Below, in pieces: positions 47,582-54,888 of a DNA stretch of 54,888 bases. Source of the stretch: Desulforegula conservatrix Mb1Pa (GTDB lineage: Bacteria; Desulfobacterota; Desulfobacteria; Desulfobacterales; Desulforegulaceae); the NCBI RefSeq assembly GCF_000426225.1, contig NZ_AUEY01000022.1, forward strand, positions 1 through 54,888. The letters are read 5' to 3'. Each line of letters opens with the position of its first letter. Positions within the stretch are counted from its first letter, which is position 1. Below the pieces are notes generated by a model, which saw only the letters and a list, made by a program, of their open reading frames with translations, was not told where the DNA came from and ran no database searches. A program made the translations under genes and the position numbers.

Positions 47582-48468
47582 AAAAAATAACCCTTATATC
47601 CACCATGCTTTTTTTTATGCTGTTTTCTTCTTGTATGGAAGCGGTAAAAGTGACCACAAAATATGCAGTTCCAGCAATAGCCGTTACTGAAGGGGCCATA
47701 AAAGCCACCGAGGTTCTGGATGAACGCGAGGAATATTATCTGGGCAGAAGCGTTGGCGTTAATATTTTGAAATCATACAAATTATACACAAATCCAAAGC
47801 ATACGGAATACGTGGATCTTGTGGGAAATTCCGTGGCCATGCATTCGGATAATCCTGAAACCTATGGCGGCTACCATTTTGCAATTCTTGACTCAAAAGA
47901 GATTAATGCCTTTGCCTGTCCCGGAGGAATAATTTTCATCACAAAAGGCCTTCTGGATATGCTTAAAACAGAAGATGAACTGGCAGCGGTTCTTGCCCAT
48001 GAAGTTTCCCACGTAAATAATAAAGATGGAATGAATTCAGTCCAAACTTCAAGATGGACACAGCTTGCGGCCATCTTGGGATCTGCCGCAGCCAGGACAT
48101 ATGGTTCCGAAGGCTTTGGCAAGATAGTCGGAGTGTTTGAAAACTCGGTCAATGATATTGTCAGTACCATAGTCGTTAATGGCTATAGCAAGGATCAGGA
48201 GTTTGCCGCAGATGGAATGGCAGTAAGAATACTTGGTGCTTCAGGCTATGATTCAGGCGCCATTAAAAGAGTTCTTGCAGCGTATGGAGAAAGGGAGAAG
48301 TCCGACCACCAGGGCTTTTTCAAAACACATCCCGGAGCTGCCGGAAGAATGAAGAGGCTCGAAATGCTGGCACAGGAAGACAAGCCTGAAAATGCCACAG
48401 ATGGCAGAGTTGCTGCCCAGGCCTTTGATTCAAGAAAAAAACGTTTTGAGGATGCTTTTGGCAGATAA
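47578..48468 (+). CDS. M48-family metalloprotease lipoprotein
   Basis: 296 residues. The lipobox FSSC gives an acylated cysteine at about 19. The zinc motif HEVSH is in LAHEVSHVNNKDG, and the third zinc ligand glutamate is in DQEFAADGMAVRIL. It is BepA/LoiP-like, so it probably acts on outer-membrane protein assembly or turnover. Start ATG 47578 overlaps the preceding stop. Confidence 0.9.
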   Translation: MKKITLISTMLFFMLFSSCMEAVKVTTKYAVPAIAVTEGAIKATEVLDEREEYYLGRSVGVNILKSYKLYTNPKHTEYVDLVGNSVAMHSDNPETYGGYHFAILDSKEINAFACPGGIIFITKGLLDMLKTEDELAAVLAHEVSHVNNKDGMNSVQTSRWTQLAAILGSAAARTYGSEGFGKIVGVFENSVNDIVSTIVVNGYSKDQEFAADGMAVRILGASGYDSGAIKRVLAAYGEREKSDHQGFFKTHPGAAGRMKRLEMLAQEDKPENATDGRVAAQAFDSRKKRFEDAFGR

Positions 48469-48527
48469 ACAGCAATATGCTAGGAACATTCAAGGTAAAC
48501 TTGTTTGCCAAGATTTAAAAATGATGG

Positions 48528-48649
48528 TTTCGCAAGAAGTCAGAAAAGGGCTTCGGCGTCGTGCCGGATTTGATTCGGCATCTTTGTTTTTTTAGGGACT
48601 TCTGGATTTCGGCCTTCGCAGGAATGACGGTAATCGGGCTTTTTGAGAT
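48528..48649 (+). repeat. Dispersed inverted-repeat element, copy F
   Basis: More diverged copy (TTTCGCAAGAAGTC at the left end, GGGCTTTTTGAGAT at the right). First hairpin with G-T wobbles only. In the gap before panC. Confidence 0.75.
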
Positions 48650-48739
48650 GTTATCAAAAATGGTCAGGTTGACTTTTATTTTATGTTGTTCTACTAAGTT
48701 CCCTTTAAATCTCAGAAATTTTTCATATGGAGGTGTGTC

Positions 48740-49600
48740 ATCAGAATAATCAATACTCCAAAAGAAATGCAGGCTTTCAGCAATTCTGTCAGGGCCGAGG
48801 GAAAGACGATTGCTTTTGTCCCTACGATGGGATTTCTCCATGCAGGCCATGCGTCCCTTCTTGGACTTGGAAGGAAAAAAGCCGATGTACTTGTACTCAG
48901 TATTTTTGTAAACCCTTCCCAGTTCGGGCCTAATGAGGATCTTGACGCATATCCGAGAAATCTTGAGGGTGATTTTGCAATAGCAGAAAAAGAAGGAGTT
49001 GATGCTGTTTTTACTCCAAAACCAGGCGACATATATCCAAAAGGCTATCAAACATATGTTAACCTGGAAACACTCCCTGATCATCTCTGCGGACTTTCAA
49101 GGCCCGGTCATTTCAGGGGCGTTGCAACAGTTGTAACCAAGCTGTTTAATATGGTCAAACCCCATTTTGCCTTTTTCGGCCAGAAGGATTTTCAGCAGCT
49201 CGCTGTTATTAAAAGAATGGTGCTTGATCTTGATTTTGATATAGAGATCATTGGGGCACCGATTCTAAGGGAGTCTGACGGGCTTGCAATGAGTTCACGC
49301 AATTCATATCTGACCGCAGATCAGAGAAAATCATCGCTTTGTCTTTATCAGGCAATGTGCAAGGCCCGTGACTTGGTTGCAGCGGGAATTAAAAATACTT
49401 CGGAGATAATATCCGAAGCTGAAAAAATTATAAAAACCCAGCCTGGGGCAAAAATAGATTATCTTGCCGTGGTGGATCCGGATACTTTCGAAGATGTCAG
49501 TATCCTTGATAAACCATGCCTTTTTGCCCTGGCGGTTATAATCGGAAGCACAAGGCTGATTGACAACACGATACTGGCGCCTTCTGGCAGTAATAATTAA
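48740..49600 (+). CDS. panC: Pantothenate synthetase, apparently starting with ATC
   Basis: Joins pantoate and beta-alanine with ATP. The N-terminus IAFVPTMGFLHAGH, the VLSIFVNPSQFGPNEDLDAYPR block, GQKDFQQ and MSSRNSYLT are diagnostic. The first in-frame ATG is 48767, which lacks the first beta strand of the family. Upstream the frame reads RIINTPKE, the usual PanC N-terminus. The codon at the expected start (48740) is ATC, with GGAGG (48729-48733) six bases before it. So ATC is the probable start, or the ATG has mutated. No panB neighbour. Confidence 0.88.
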   Translation: MRIINTPKEMQAFSNSVRAEGKTIAFVPTMGFLHAGHASLLGLGRKKADVLVLSIFVNPSQFGPNEDLDAYPRNLEGDFAIAEKEGVDAVFTPKPGDIYPKGYQTYVNLETLPDHLCGLSRPGHFRGVATVVTKLFNMVKPHFAFFGQKDFQQLAVIKRMVLDLDFDIEIIGAPILRESDGLAMSSRNSYLTADQRKSSLCLYQAMCKARDLVAAGIKNTSEIISEAEKIIKTQPGAKIDYLAVVDPDTFEDVSILDKPCLFALAVIIGSTRLIDNTILAPSGSNN

Positions 49601-49647
49601 TTCACTCTGCCAGTGGCATTAATCAATAATCATCAAGGGAAAAACCG

Positions 49648-50811
49648 ATGAGCAAGGAAAAATTTCTTTTCACTTCGGAATCCGTAACTGAGGGTCACCC
49701 TGACAAGGTGGCCGACGCGATTTCCGATTCTATTCTGGATGCCATAATGGCCCAGGATACAAAATGCAGGGTTGCTTGTGAGACACTTGTGACAACCGGC
49801 CTTGCCTTTATTGCGGGTGAGATCACCACAAGCTGCTATGTTGATATGCCTTCGATAGTAAGACAGACCATTAAGGATATTGGCTACAATTCCTCTGAAA
49901 TGGGATTCGACTGGCAGACATGTTCTGTAATAACCAGCATTGATCAGCAGTCTCCTGATATTGCCCAGGGAGTTGATGAGGGTGAAAACAAGGAGCAGGG
50001 TGCAGGTGACCAGGGGCTTATGTTTGGTTATGCTGCTGACGAAACTCCTGAACTCATGCCAATGCCAGTTATGATGGCCCACAAGCTGACAAAAGGCCTT
50101 GCCGATGCCCGCAAATCAGGCAGAGCCTCAATTTTCAGGCCAGACGGAAAAGCCCAGGTCACCATTGAATATGAAGATGATATTCCAAAAAGAATAGATA
50201 CAATCGTCGTATCTACCCAGCATACGCCTGAAGCGACCCATGCCATGGTCAAGGAAGCTGTAATGGAAGAAGTAATCAGAAAGGTTCTTCCACTCCATAT
50301 GCTTGATGACAAAACAAAATATTTCATCAATCCGACAGGAAAATTTGTAGTCGGTGGACCTATGGGCGACTGCGGACTCACGGGCCGCAAGATCATCGTT
50401 GACACCTACGGCGGACAGGGTAGTCACGGCGGCGGATGTTTCTCAGGGAAAGATCCGTCCAAGGTTGACAGAAGCGCTTCCTACATGGGCAGATATGTCG
50501 CAAAGAATATAGTTGCTTCTGGCCTTGCAAAACGCTGTGAAGTCCAGATTGCATATGCAATCGGTGTTGCAGAGCCTGTGTCTGTTCTTGTGAACACAAT
50601 GGGAACGGGCATTGTTCCAAATGATGTAATAGCCCAGGCCGTAAGAAAGGTTTTTGAGCTCAAGCCGGCGGGAACAATAAAGCAGCTTGATCTTTTAAGA
50701 CCTATCTACAGGCAGACTTCTGCGTACGGGCATTTCGGAAGAACCGAGCCTGAATTCAGCTGGGAAAAAACTGATCTTGCCAAAAAACTCAGGGATGTTG
50801 TTGGCGTTTAA
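49648..50811 (+). CDS. metK: S-adenosylmethionine synthetase
   Basis: 387 residues with [32 protein letters not shown] and the P-loop-like [17 protein letters not shown]. Supplies SAM for the methyltransferases of the window. Monocistronic with its own terminator. Confidence 0.97.
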   Translation: MSKEKFLFTSESVTEGHPDKVADAISDSILDAIMAQDTKCRVACETLVTTGLAFIAGEITTSCYVDMPSIVRQTIKDIGYNSSEMGFDWQTCSVITSIDQQSPDIAQGVDEGENKEQGAGDQGLMFGYAADETPELMPMPVMMAHKLTKGLADARKSGRASIFRPDGKAQVTIEYEDDIPKRIDTIVVSTQHTPEATHAMVKEAVMEEVIRKVLPLHMLDDKTKYFINPTGKFVVGGPMGDCGLTGRKIIVDTYGGQGSHGGGCFSGKDPSKVDRSASYMGRYVAKNIVASGLAKRCEVQIAYAIGVAEPVSVLVNTMGTGIVPNDVIAQAVRKVFELKPAGTIKQLDLLRPIYRQTSAYGHFGRTEPEFSWEKTDLAKKLRDVVGV

Positions 50812-50837
50812 TCCCTGATTATTCGGATAATTTAAGG

Positions 50838-50868
50838 GGGGAAGCTTGAAGTCTGGCTTCCCCTTTTA
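50838..50868 (+). terminator. Intrinsic terminator after metK
   Basis: GGGGAAGC-loop-GCTTCCCC then TTTTATTT. Confidence 0.85.
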
Positions 50869-50892
50869 TTTGGCAAGGGTTGAAGCCAGAAA

Positions 50893-51180
50893 CTATAAAT
50901 TGATTATTTCCATTCCGGAGTCTGTCATCTCCGCAAGGCCCATTTCCTCGGCAAAATTGAAAACCTTATCCATCTTGGAATTTATGACCCGACCGTCATT
51001 TCCGGTCATTGAGAAGCCTATTTCAGCTTTTTCCCAGTTGTCATTTGAGCCGACTTCAGCGACGGATACGTTGAAATTGTTCTGAATCCTCGCAATCATG
51101 GACTTGACTATACCGCGTTTTTCTTTAAGGGAGAATACGCCGTGGAGCCGGAATGTCATTGAGCCTATGCCTACCACCAT
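50893..51180 (-). CDS. DUF503 (YlxP-like) protein
   Basis: 95 residues: MVVGIGSMTFRLHGVFSLKEKRGIVKS and the NVSVAEVGSNDNWEKAEIG block define the DUF503 family (small ribosome-associated or RNA-binding proteins, function not established). Convergent with metK. Confidence 0.9.
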   Translation of the reverse strand: MVVGIGSMTFRLHGVFSLKEKRGIVKSMIARIQNNFNVSVAEVGSNDNWEKAEIGFSMTGNDGRVINSKMDKVFNFAEEMGLAEMTDSGMEIINL

Positions 51181-51429
51181 TTTATGGGACTCCCAGTTTT
51201 ATTTCAGTTAGCAGATGTGTTTGTTTATACTGTGGTGGATATCATCTGTAAATTATATTTATAAGTGTTTCAAACTCTTCTGTTCGTGTTTTTATATGAA
51301 TATCAGTGCTATAAATGCGCTTTTTGTCTTAAGTACCATGGCTGAAAACATCTGGTAACACATTTTTTTGTTGATATAAGTTGCATGTGTCTGCCTTCAG
51401 TCTATAATTTGAATTTAATTATTAATGAT

Positions 51430-51550
51430 CTCGCAAAAAGTCAAAAAATGGCTTAATCGTTATGCCGGACTTGATCCGGCATCTTTGTATTTTCAGATAC
51501 TTCTTGATTCAGGCCTGCGGCGGAAAAACGAAGATTGGACTTTTTGCGAC
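51430..51550 (+). repeat. Dispersed inverted-repeat element, copy G
   Basis: CTCGCAAAAAGTC at the left end, GGACTTTTTGCGAC at the right end. First hairpin perfect. Divergent gap 51181-51609 before the binding-protein cluster; nothing else in it. Confidence 0.88.
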
Positions 51551-51609
51551 CTTGTCAATTTTTGAAGCTCCGTTATTTTAAAAAAATATTAATTATTTAG
51601 AGATTAGGT

Positions 51610-52335
51610 ATGCGATTAACTTTATCAGGCATTATCAGCGTTTCTGCATTAGTGGTGTTTTTAATGATTCTGACTCTGTTCTGGGCAGGACCGGTTTTTT
51701 CCGAAGTTGTTAAGGCCGGAGTAATTTCTTTTTCCCCATATTATATTGTGGAGGGTGGAGAGGTGAAAGGCGGTGTCTATACTGATATTCTGGAAAGAAT
51801 GATGGAACGTGCCGGCCTGAAATACTCTATCCAGGCTTATCCGGTTGCCGAGCTTTTTTCAGGTATTGAAAATGGAGATATCCAGATATGGATGGGGACT
51901 CCGGTTAACGGAGCCATTTCAAGTCCAAGAAAAATTGCCGAGGCAAATATCCTTGTTTACACTCCGTCATCAGTTTCACCGCCCTCTTCAATTGACGGGC
52001 TTTCAGGAAAAAGGGTGCTTGTGATTGACGGTTATAATTATGGAGGCCTTCTGAAAAAAATGTCCGAGCCTTCACGCAGTATCATTCTTGATCGTGTAAG
52101 ATCCCATGAAACAGCTTTTAAAAGACTTTCTTCAGGTCTTGAAAGGTTTGTCGTGGATTATCAGACACCTGCTGAAAAGACGATTTCCGATATGAAGATA
52201 AAAAATCTCAAATCCCATATTTTAAGCACGGTTGATGTCAAAATATATGTCTCTAAAAAAGCCCCTGATCCTGAAAAACTCATGGAACAGCTCATGAAGG
52301 CATATGAAGCGCTTAAGGTTGAAGGGCATTTTTAG
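51610..52335 (+). CDS. Periplasmic solute-binding protein (SBP_bac_3-like), paralogue 1
   Basis: 241 residues. Signal peptide about 1-30 (ALVVFLMILTLFWAGPVFS). The mature protein starts VKAGVISFSPYYIV, then GVYTDILERMMERAGLKY, GDIQIWMGTP, VLVIDGYNYGG and RSHETAFKRLSSGLERFVVDY. It is the most divergent of three tandem copies; the other two are close to each other. No permease or ATPase gene nearby. Confidence 0.82.
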   Translation: MRLTLSGIISVSALVVFLMILTLFWAGPVFSEVVKAGVISFSPYYIVEGGEVKGGVYTDILERMMERAGLKYSIQAYPVAELFSGIENGDIQIWMGTPVNGAISSPRKIAEANILVYTPSSVSPPSSIDGLSGKRVLVIDGYNYGGLLKKMSEPSRSIILDRVRSHETAFKRLSSGLERFVVDYQTPAEKTISDMKIKNLKSHILSTVDVKIYVSKKAPDPEKLMEQLMKAYEALKVEGHF

Positions 52336-52405
52336 AAATGACAACGCAACTTGCAGCAGCTCATCCATTTTCCAGCTCAAGCAGCTTGAAGTAATAATAA
52401 TGAAG

Positions 52406-52457
52406 GCGTCGTCATTCCGGCCTGCGCCAGAATGACATAAATCGGATTTTTTGCGAC
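52406..52457 (+). repeat. Dispersed inverted-repeat element, deleted copy H
   Basis: Keeps GGCGTC and the second hairpin (CATTCCGGCCTGCGCCAGAATG) plus the right end TTTTTTGCGAC. The middle of the element is missing, an internal deletion between short repeats. Confidence 0.7.
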
Positions 52458-52626
52458 CTTGTCAATAATAATGACCTTTACCGTAAACTTATGATATATT
52501 GGTTAACACTAAAAAATGTTTAAATAAGTTGTAAGCATATTAGGTTGTGTAACTCATAAGTCTATTGCGTTATTGTCTTTTTAACTTTTCTTGTTTGTCG
52601 CCATCCCCCCAAAAAAGGAGATATTT

Positions 52627-53358
52627 ATGAAAAAAAAGCTTTCCGGAATACTTGTGTCAATGGTTTTATCTGTTTTTTGTCTGGCAACCTATTCATATTC
52701 AGCGCCCCTTGAAATAGGCGCCCTCAATTTTCCTCCGTATTATAATGTGGAGAATGACACAACCATCACAGGCGGTTATTATGTCGATATGCTGAAAATG
52801 GTTTTTGAAAGGGCAGGGGTTGAGTATACTTTAAAGGGATATCCAGCAAAAAGACTTTACACCAATGTCGGAGACGGCACGACCCAGGTCTGGATGGGTA
52901 CGCTCGGAGTCGCGGAATATGAGGGAAAGACAATAGTAAGTCCAAAGCAGACCTCAGAGATAAATCTCGAGGTTTACACACTTGGTTCTGCTGATCTGCT
53001 GCCAAAAACAGTCGATGATCTTAAAGGAAAGTCAGTAATAACAATCTTTGGCTATAATTATGGCGGAACACTAAAATTTTTGAATGATCCACAGAACAAC
53101 ATTAAAGCCGAACCTGCCAAGACACATGAGTCAGCCTTCAAGATGCTCCAGGCTGGCAGGGCTCCGTTTGTTCTTGATTACAGGGAACCTGCAACAGAGA
53201 CTCTTGCAAAGCTTAACATTCCTGATATCAAGAAAAACTCCATTAAAAACCTTGGGATTTATATACACATAAGCAACAAGGTACCGGACGCCCAGGCAAT
53301 CATGGATAAACTCATGAAAGCCTACGATGAGCTAAAGGCAGAAGGCAAAATAAAATAA
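52627..53358 (+). CDS. Periplasmic solute-binding protein, paralogue 2
   Basis: 243 residues. Start ATG 52627 has AAAAAAGGAG before it; the longer TTG-started frame (52591) is rejected. Signal peptide 1-26. Motifs shared with paralogue 3: FPPYYNV, GYPAKRLYTNVGDGTTQVWM, GTLGVAEYEGKTIVSPK, SVITIFGYNYGG and THESAFKMLQAG. Confidence 0.83.
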   Translation: MKKKLSGILVSMVLSVFCLATYSYSAPLEIGALNFPPYYNVENDTTITGGYYVDMLKMVFERAGVEYTLKGYPAKRLYTNVGDGTTQVWMGTLGVAEYEGKTIVSPKQTSEINLEVYTLGSADLLPKTVDDLKGKSVITIFGYNYGGTLKFLNDPQNNIKAEPAKTHESAFKMLQAGRAPFVLDYREPATETLAKLNIPDIKKNSIKNLGIYIHISNKVPDAQAIMDKLMKAYDELKAEGKIK

Positions 53359-53456
53359 TTCGAAAATCCTGGATGTCTGTTTTTTAAATCATGGCATCCG
53401 GGCCCTGATGATCACAAAACATAAGGGTTTCTCCTGCCTGGGAACGGAGGGAATTC

Positions 53457-54182
53457 ATGGCTTTAAAAAAAAGATGTTTTTTATTAATATTTTTTTTTGT
53501 CGCCTGCATGGAACAGTCTGCCATATCTGAACCTTTGGAAATCGGGATGCTTGATTTTCCTCCTTATTATATTCTTGGCAAAAATGAAGAAGTAAAAGGC
53601 GGACTGCTTGTCGATATGCTTGTCAAAATATTTGACAGGGCAGGGATTGAGTACACGCTTGCCGGATATCCTCCAAAACGTCTTTATTCCAATGTAGGCA
53701 AAGGGATAACACATATATGGCTTGGAACACTTGGTGTTAGCGAGTATGAAGGAAAGACTATTGTAAGCCCAAAAAAAATGGCTGAGATAAATCTCCATGT
53801 TTTTTCTATGAACAAATCTATTCCGCTGCCAAAGAGTCTTAATGAACTTAAAGGAAAATCCGTAATAACCATATTCGGTTATAATTATGGCGGGGTAATA
53901 AAATTTCTTGAAGATCCTGCCAATAATATTGTTCTGGAGCCGGCAAAAACCCACGAGTCAGCATTTATGATGTTAAAGATGGAAAGGGCAGGGTTTGTTC
54001 TGGATTATATTGAACCTGCCGGCGAAGCTCTTTCCAAGCTTAAGCTTTCAGACCTGTCCCATGCACCGATAACAGAACTTCCTCTCTATATCCATATTGC
54101 AAAGACACTTCCGGATGCCCAGCAGATCATGGACAGACTCATGAACGCCTATGAAGAGCTCAAAAAAGAGGGCAAACTGTGA
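53457..54182 (+). CDS. Periplasmic solute-binding protein, paralogue 3
   Basis: 241 residues. GGAGGGAATTC leads to ATG 53457. Signal peptide 1-24. Very close to paralogue 2 (for example LGVSEYEGKTIVSPKKMAEI, SVITIFGYNYGG and the ending MDRLMNAYEELKKEGKL). The duplicate pair probably arose by recent tandem duplication. It ends with a strong hairpin. Confidence 0.85.
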   Translation: MALKKRCFLLIFFFVACMEQSAISEPLEIGMLDFPPYYILGKNEEVKGGLLVDMLVKIFDRAGIEYTLAGYPPKRLYSNVGKGITHIWLGTLGVSEYEGKTIVSPKKMAEINLHVFSMNKSIPLPKSLNELKGKSVITIFGYNYGGVIKFLEDPANNIVLEPAKTHESAFMMLKMERAGFVLDYIEPAGEALSKLKLSDLSHAPITELPLYIHIAKTLPDAQQIMDRLMNAYEELKKEGKL

Positions 54183-54231
54183 ATAGGCATATTACTCCGG
54201 CTATGTGATAAATTCTGCTTTTTAATAAAAA

Positions 54232-54268
54232 ATGTGCGGGATGAATGTCATCCCGCACATTGTGTTTT
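54232..54268 (+). terminator. Terminator of the binding-protein cluster
   Basis: 13-bp perfect stem ATGTGCGGGATGA / TCATCCCGCACAT with a 3-base loop; T-tract interrupted (TGTGTTTTG). Confidence 0.7.
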
Positions 54269-54302
54269 GATTAATTAATTTTCCGTGAGCCTTTAAGCGG
54301 AC

Positions 54303-54383
54303 CTATATTTCAATTTCTGCTTCCGCGTTTTCAAAAAGGCGTTCCATATCCGTTTTTTTAGTTCTGAATAGACCAAAAAACAT
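54303..54383 (-). CDS. Very small protein, 26 aa
   Basis: AGGAGGTG, an ideal ribosome binding site, lies five bases before ATG 54383. It encodes an amphipathic, mostly helical peptide (MFFGLFRTKK, then MERLFENAEAEIEI). No family recognised. The rest of 54384-54607 is AT-rich and holds nothing else seen. Confidence 0.55.
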   Translation of the reverse strand: MFFGLFRTKKTDMERLFENAEAEIEI

Positions 54384-54607
54384 AATACACCTCCTGATAA
54401 AATTAAACCCTTCGCGCCGCACAAATAATGGGCTTTAAATTTTATGGTTTATTGCTTTTAAAGCTTTTATTCATTGCTGCATTGCGGTCGCTGTCTTTAA
54501 GGAGAAATTAAGGCGCGGATTTTTATTGTCAAGTGTAAGCTATTATAAAATATTATACAGGCTTTAAAATTAATGTATTCAGGTTCAGTTTTATTCCTGT
54601 ATTTAGA

Positions 54608-54888
54608 GCTGGTCTGGAAAAATTGGACAGCCATTTAAGTGAAAATCTGCTTTATTAGAACATCAAAAAAAAGGAGCAGAAGAATGGCAAAAGGAATCAG
54701 AAGAAATCACGGACCAGCATTCAAGGCTAAAGTGGCGTTAGCGGCTTTGAAGGGAGACAAAACCCTCTCGGAATTATCCGATCAGTTTGGTGTGCATTCC
54801 AATCAGATATCAGCCTGGAAGAAAGAGCTTGAACAGAATGCCTCAGAACTGTTTGATCGTGGAAAAAGGAATGATGAAACAGGATTGG
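54608..54888 (+). mobile_element. IS3-family insertion sequence, left end
   Basis: TGGTCTGGAAAAATTGGACA at 54610-54629 resembles the terminal repeat of IS3-type elements, followed by orfA. The element continues beyond the window. Confidence 0.6.
54684..54888 (+). CDS. IS3-family transposase OrfA, N-terminal part
   Basis: AAGGAG is 8 bases before ATG 54684. The reading MAKGIRRNHGPAFKAKVALA then LSELSDQFGVHSNQISAWKK is the helix-turn-helix of IS3/IS911-type OrfA. Cut by the window edge; orfB expected next. Confidence 0.9.
   Translation, partial: MAKGIRRNHGPAFKAKVALAALKGDKTLSELSDQFGVHSNQISAWKKELEQNASELFDRGKRNDETGL

Noticed and set aside
48767-49600. panC start at the first ATG
   Set aside because: Would remove the family's first beta strand; the upstream frame matches PanC and has a better-placed ribosome binding site.
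10371-52457. CRISPR array from the regular-looking repeats
   Set aside because: Copies are kilobases apart, ~120 bp long and not arrayed with spacers.

Overview
The window is one chromosomal segment of a mesophilic Gram-negative bacterium of moderate GC content. The best guess is a member of the Desulfobacterota, probably an anaerobic Desulfobacterales relative. This is inferred from the gene set: an FMN-binding glutamate synthase-family protein with a cysteine-rich N-terminus, paired YkgJ-type cysteine-cluster proteins, a LysR regulator resembling the selenium-metabolism-associated subfamily, a TamB/Omp85 pair and an NtrY/NtrX-like pair. No sulfate-reduction gene is present to prove it. The window is cut inside a transposase at both ends: an IS1595-type gene tail at 2-256 and the 5' end of an IS3-type orfA at 54684.

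Left part (0.4-18 kb). A compact recQ - tamB-like - Omp85 (seven POTRA repeats) plus-strand cluster handles DNA repair and envelope transport. It is followed by an unknown protein, an unknown 585-residue lipoprotein and a YkgJ-type protein on the minus strand. Next come ilvE and galU on the plus strand, and a lytic transglycosylase and a second YkgJ protein on the minus strand. A tRNA-Val(GAC) with its own promoter and terminator sits at 18.17 kb.

Middle part (18-37 kb). A structured non-coding stretch precedes a YprB-like exonuclease/methyltransferase pair and a two-gene operon of an FAD-dependent dehydrogenase and a thiamine-diphosphate enzyme. A minus-strand twitching/cell-pole cluster follows (YggT, DivIVA, PilT, PilU-like, zinc-ribbon/pseudo-receiver). 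The FMN-binding glutamate synthase-like gene has a long leader that contains an intrinsic terminator, so it is a candidate attenuator. serS-thrC-LysM protein-TPR lipoprotein form a tight minus-strand operon.

Right part (37-54.9 kb). 5-formyl-THF cyclo-ligase and pcm lie on plus. On minus is an NtrX-like regulator (with GAFPGA in place of GAFTGA), rsmD, coaD and a LysR gene. A barrel protein, a hexapeptide acyltransferase, the NtrY-like kinase, an SH3 protein, an M48 peptidase, panC (apparent AUC start) and metK lie on plus. DUF503 is on minus. Three tandem paralogous periplasmic binding proteins without a transporter follow, then a very small ORF with a perfect ribosome binding site.

The most distinctive feature is in the intergenic spaces. 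One ~120-bp element with terminal inverted repeats and internal hairpins occurs at eight places between 10.4 and 52.5 kb, plus a solo end. It is accompanied at some sites by a second 53-bp repeat. A separate 138-bp MITE-like element with 18-bp terminal inverted repeats lies directly against the ribosome binding site of the NtrX-like gene. No CRISPR array, rRNA, prophage or recognised defence system was seen.
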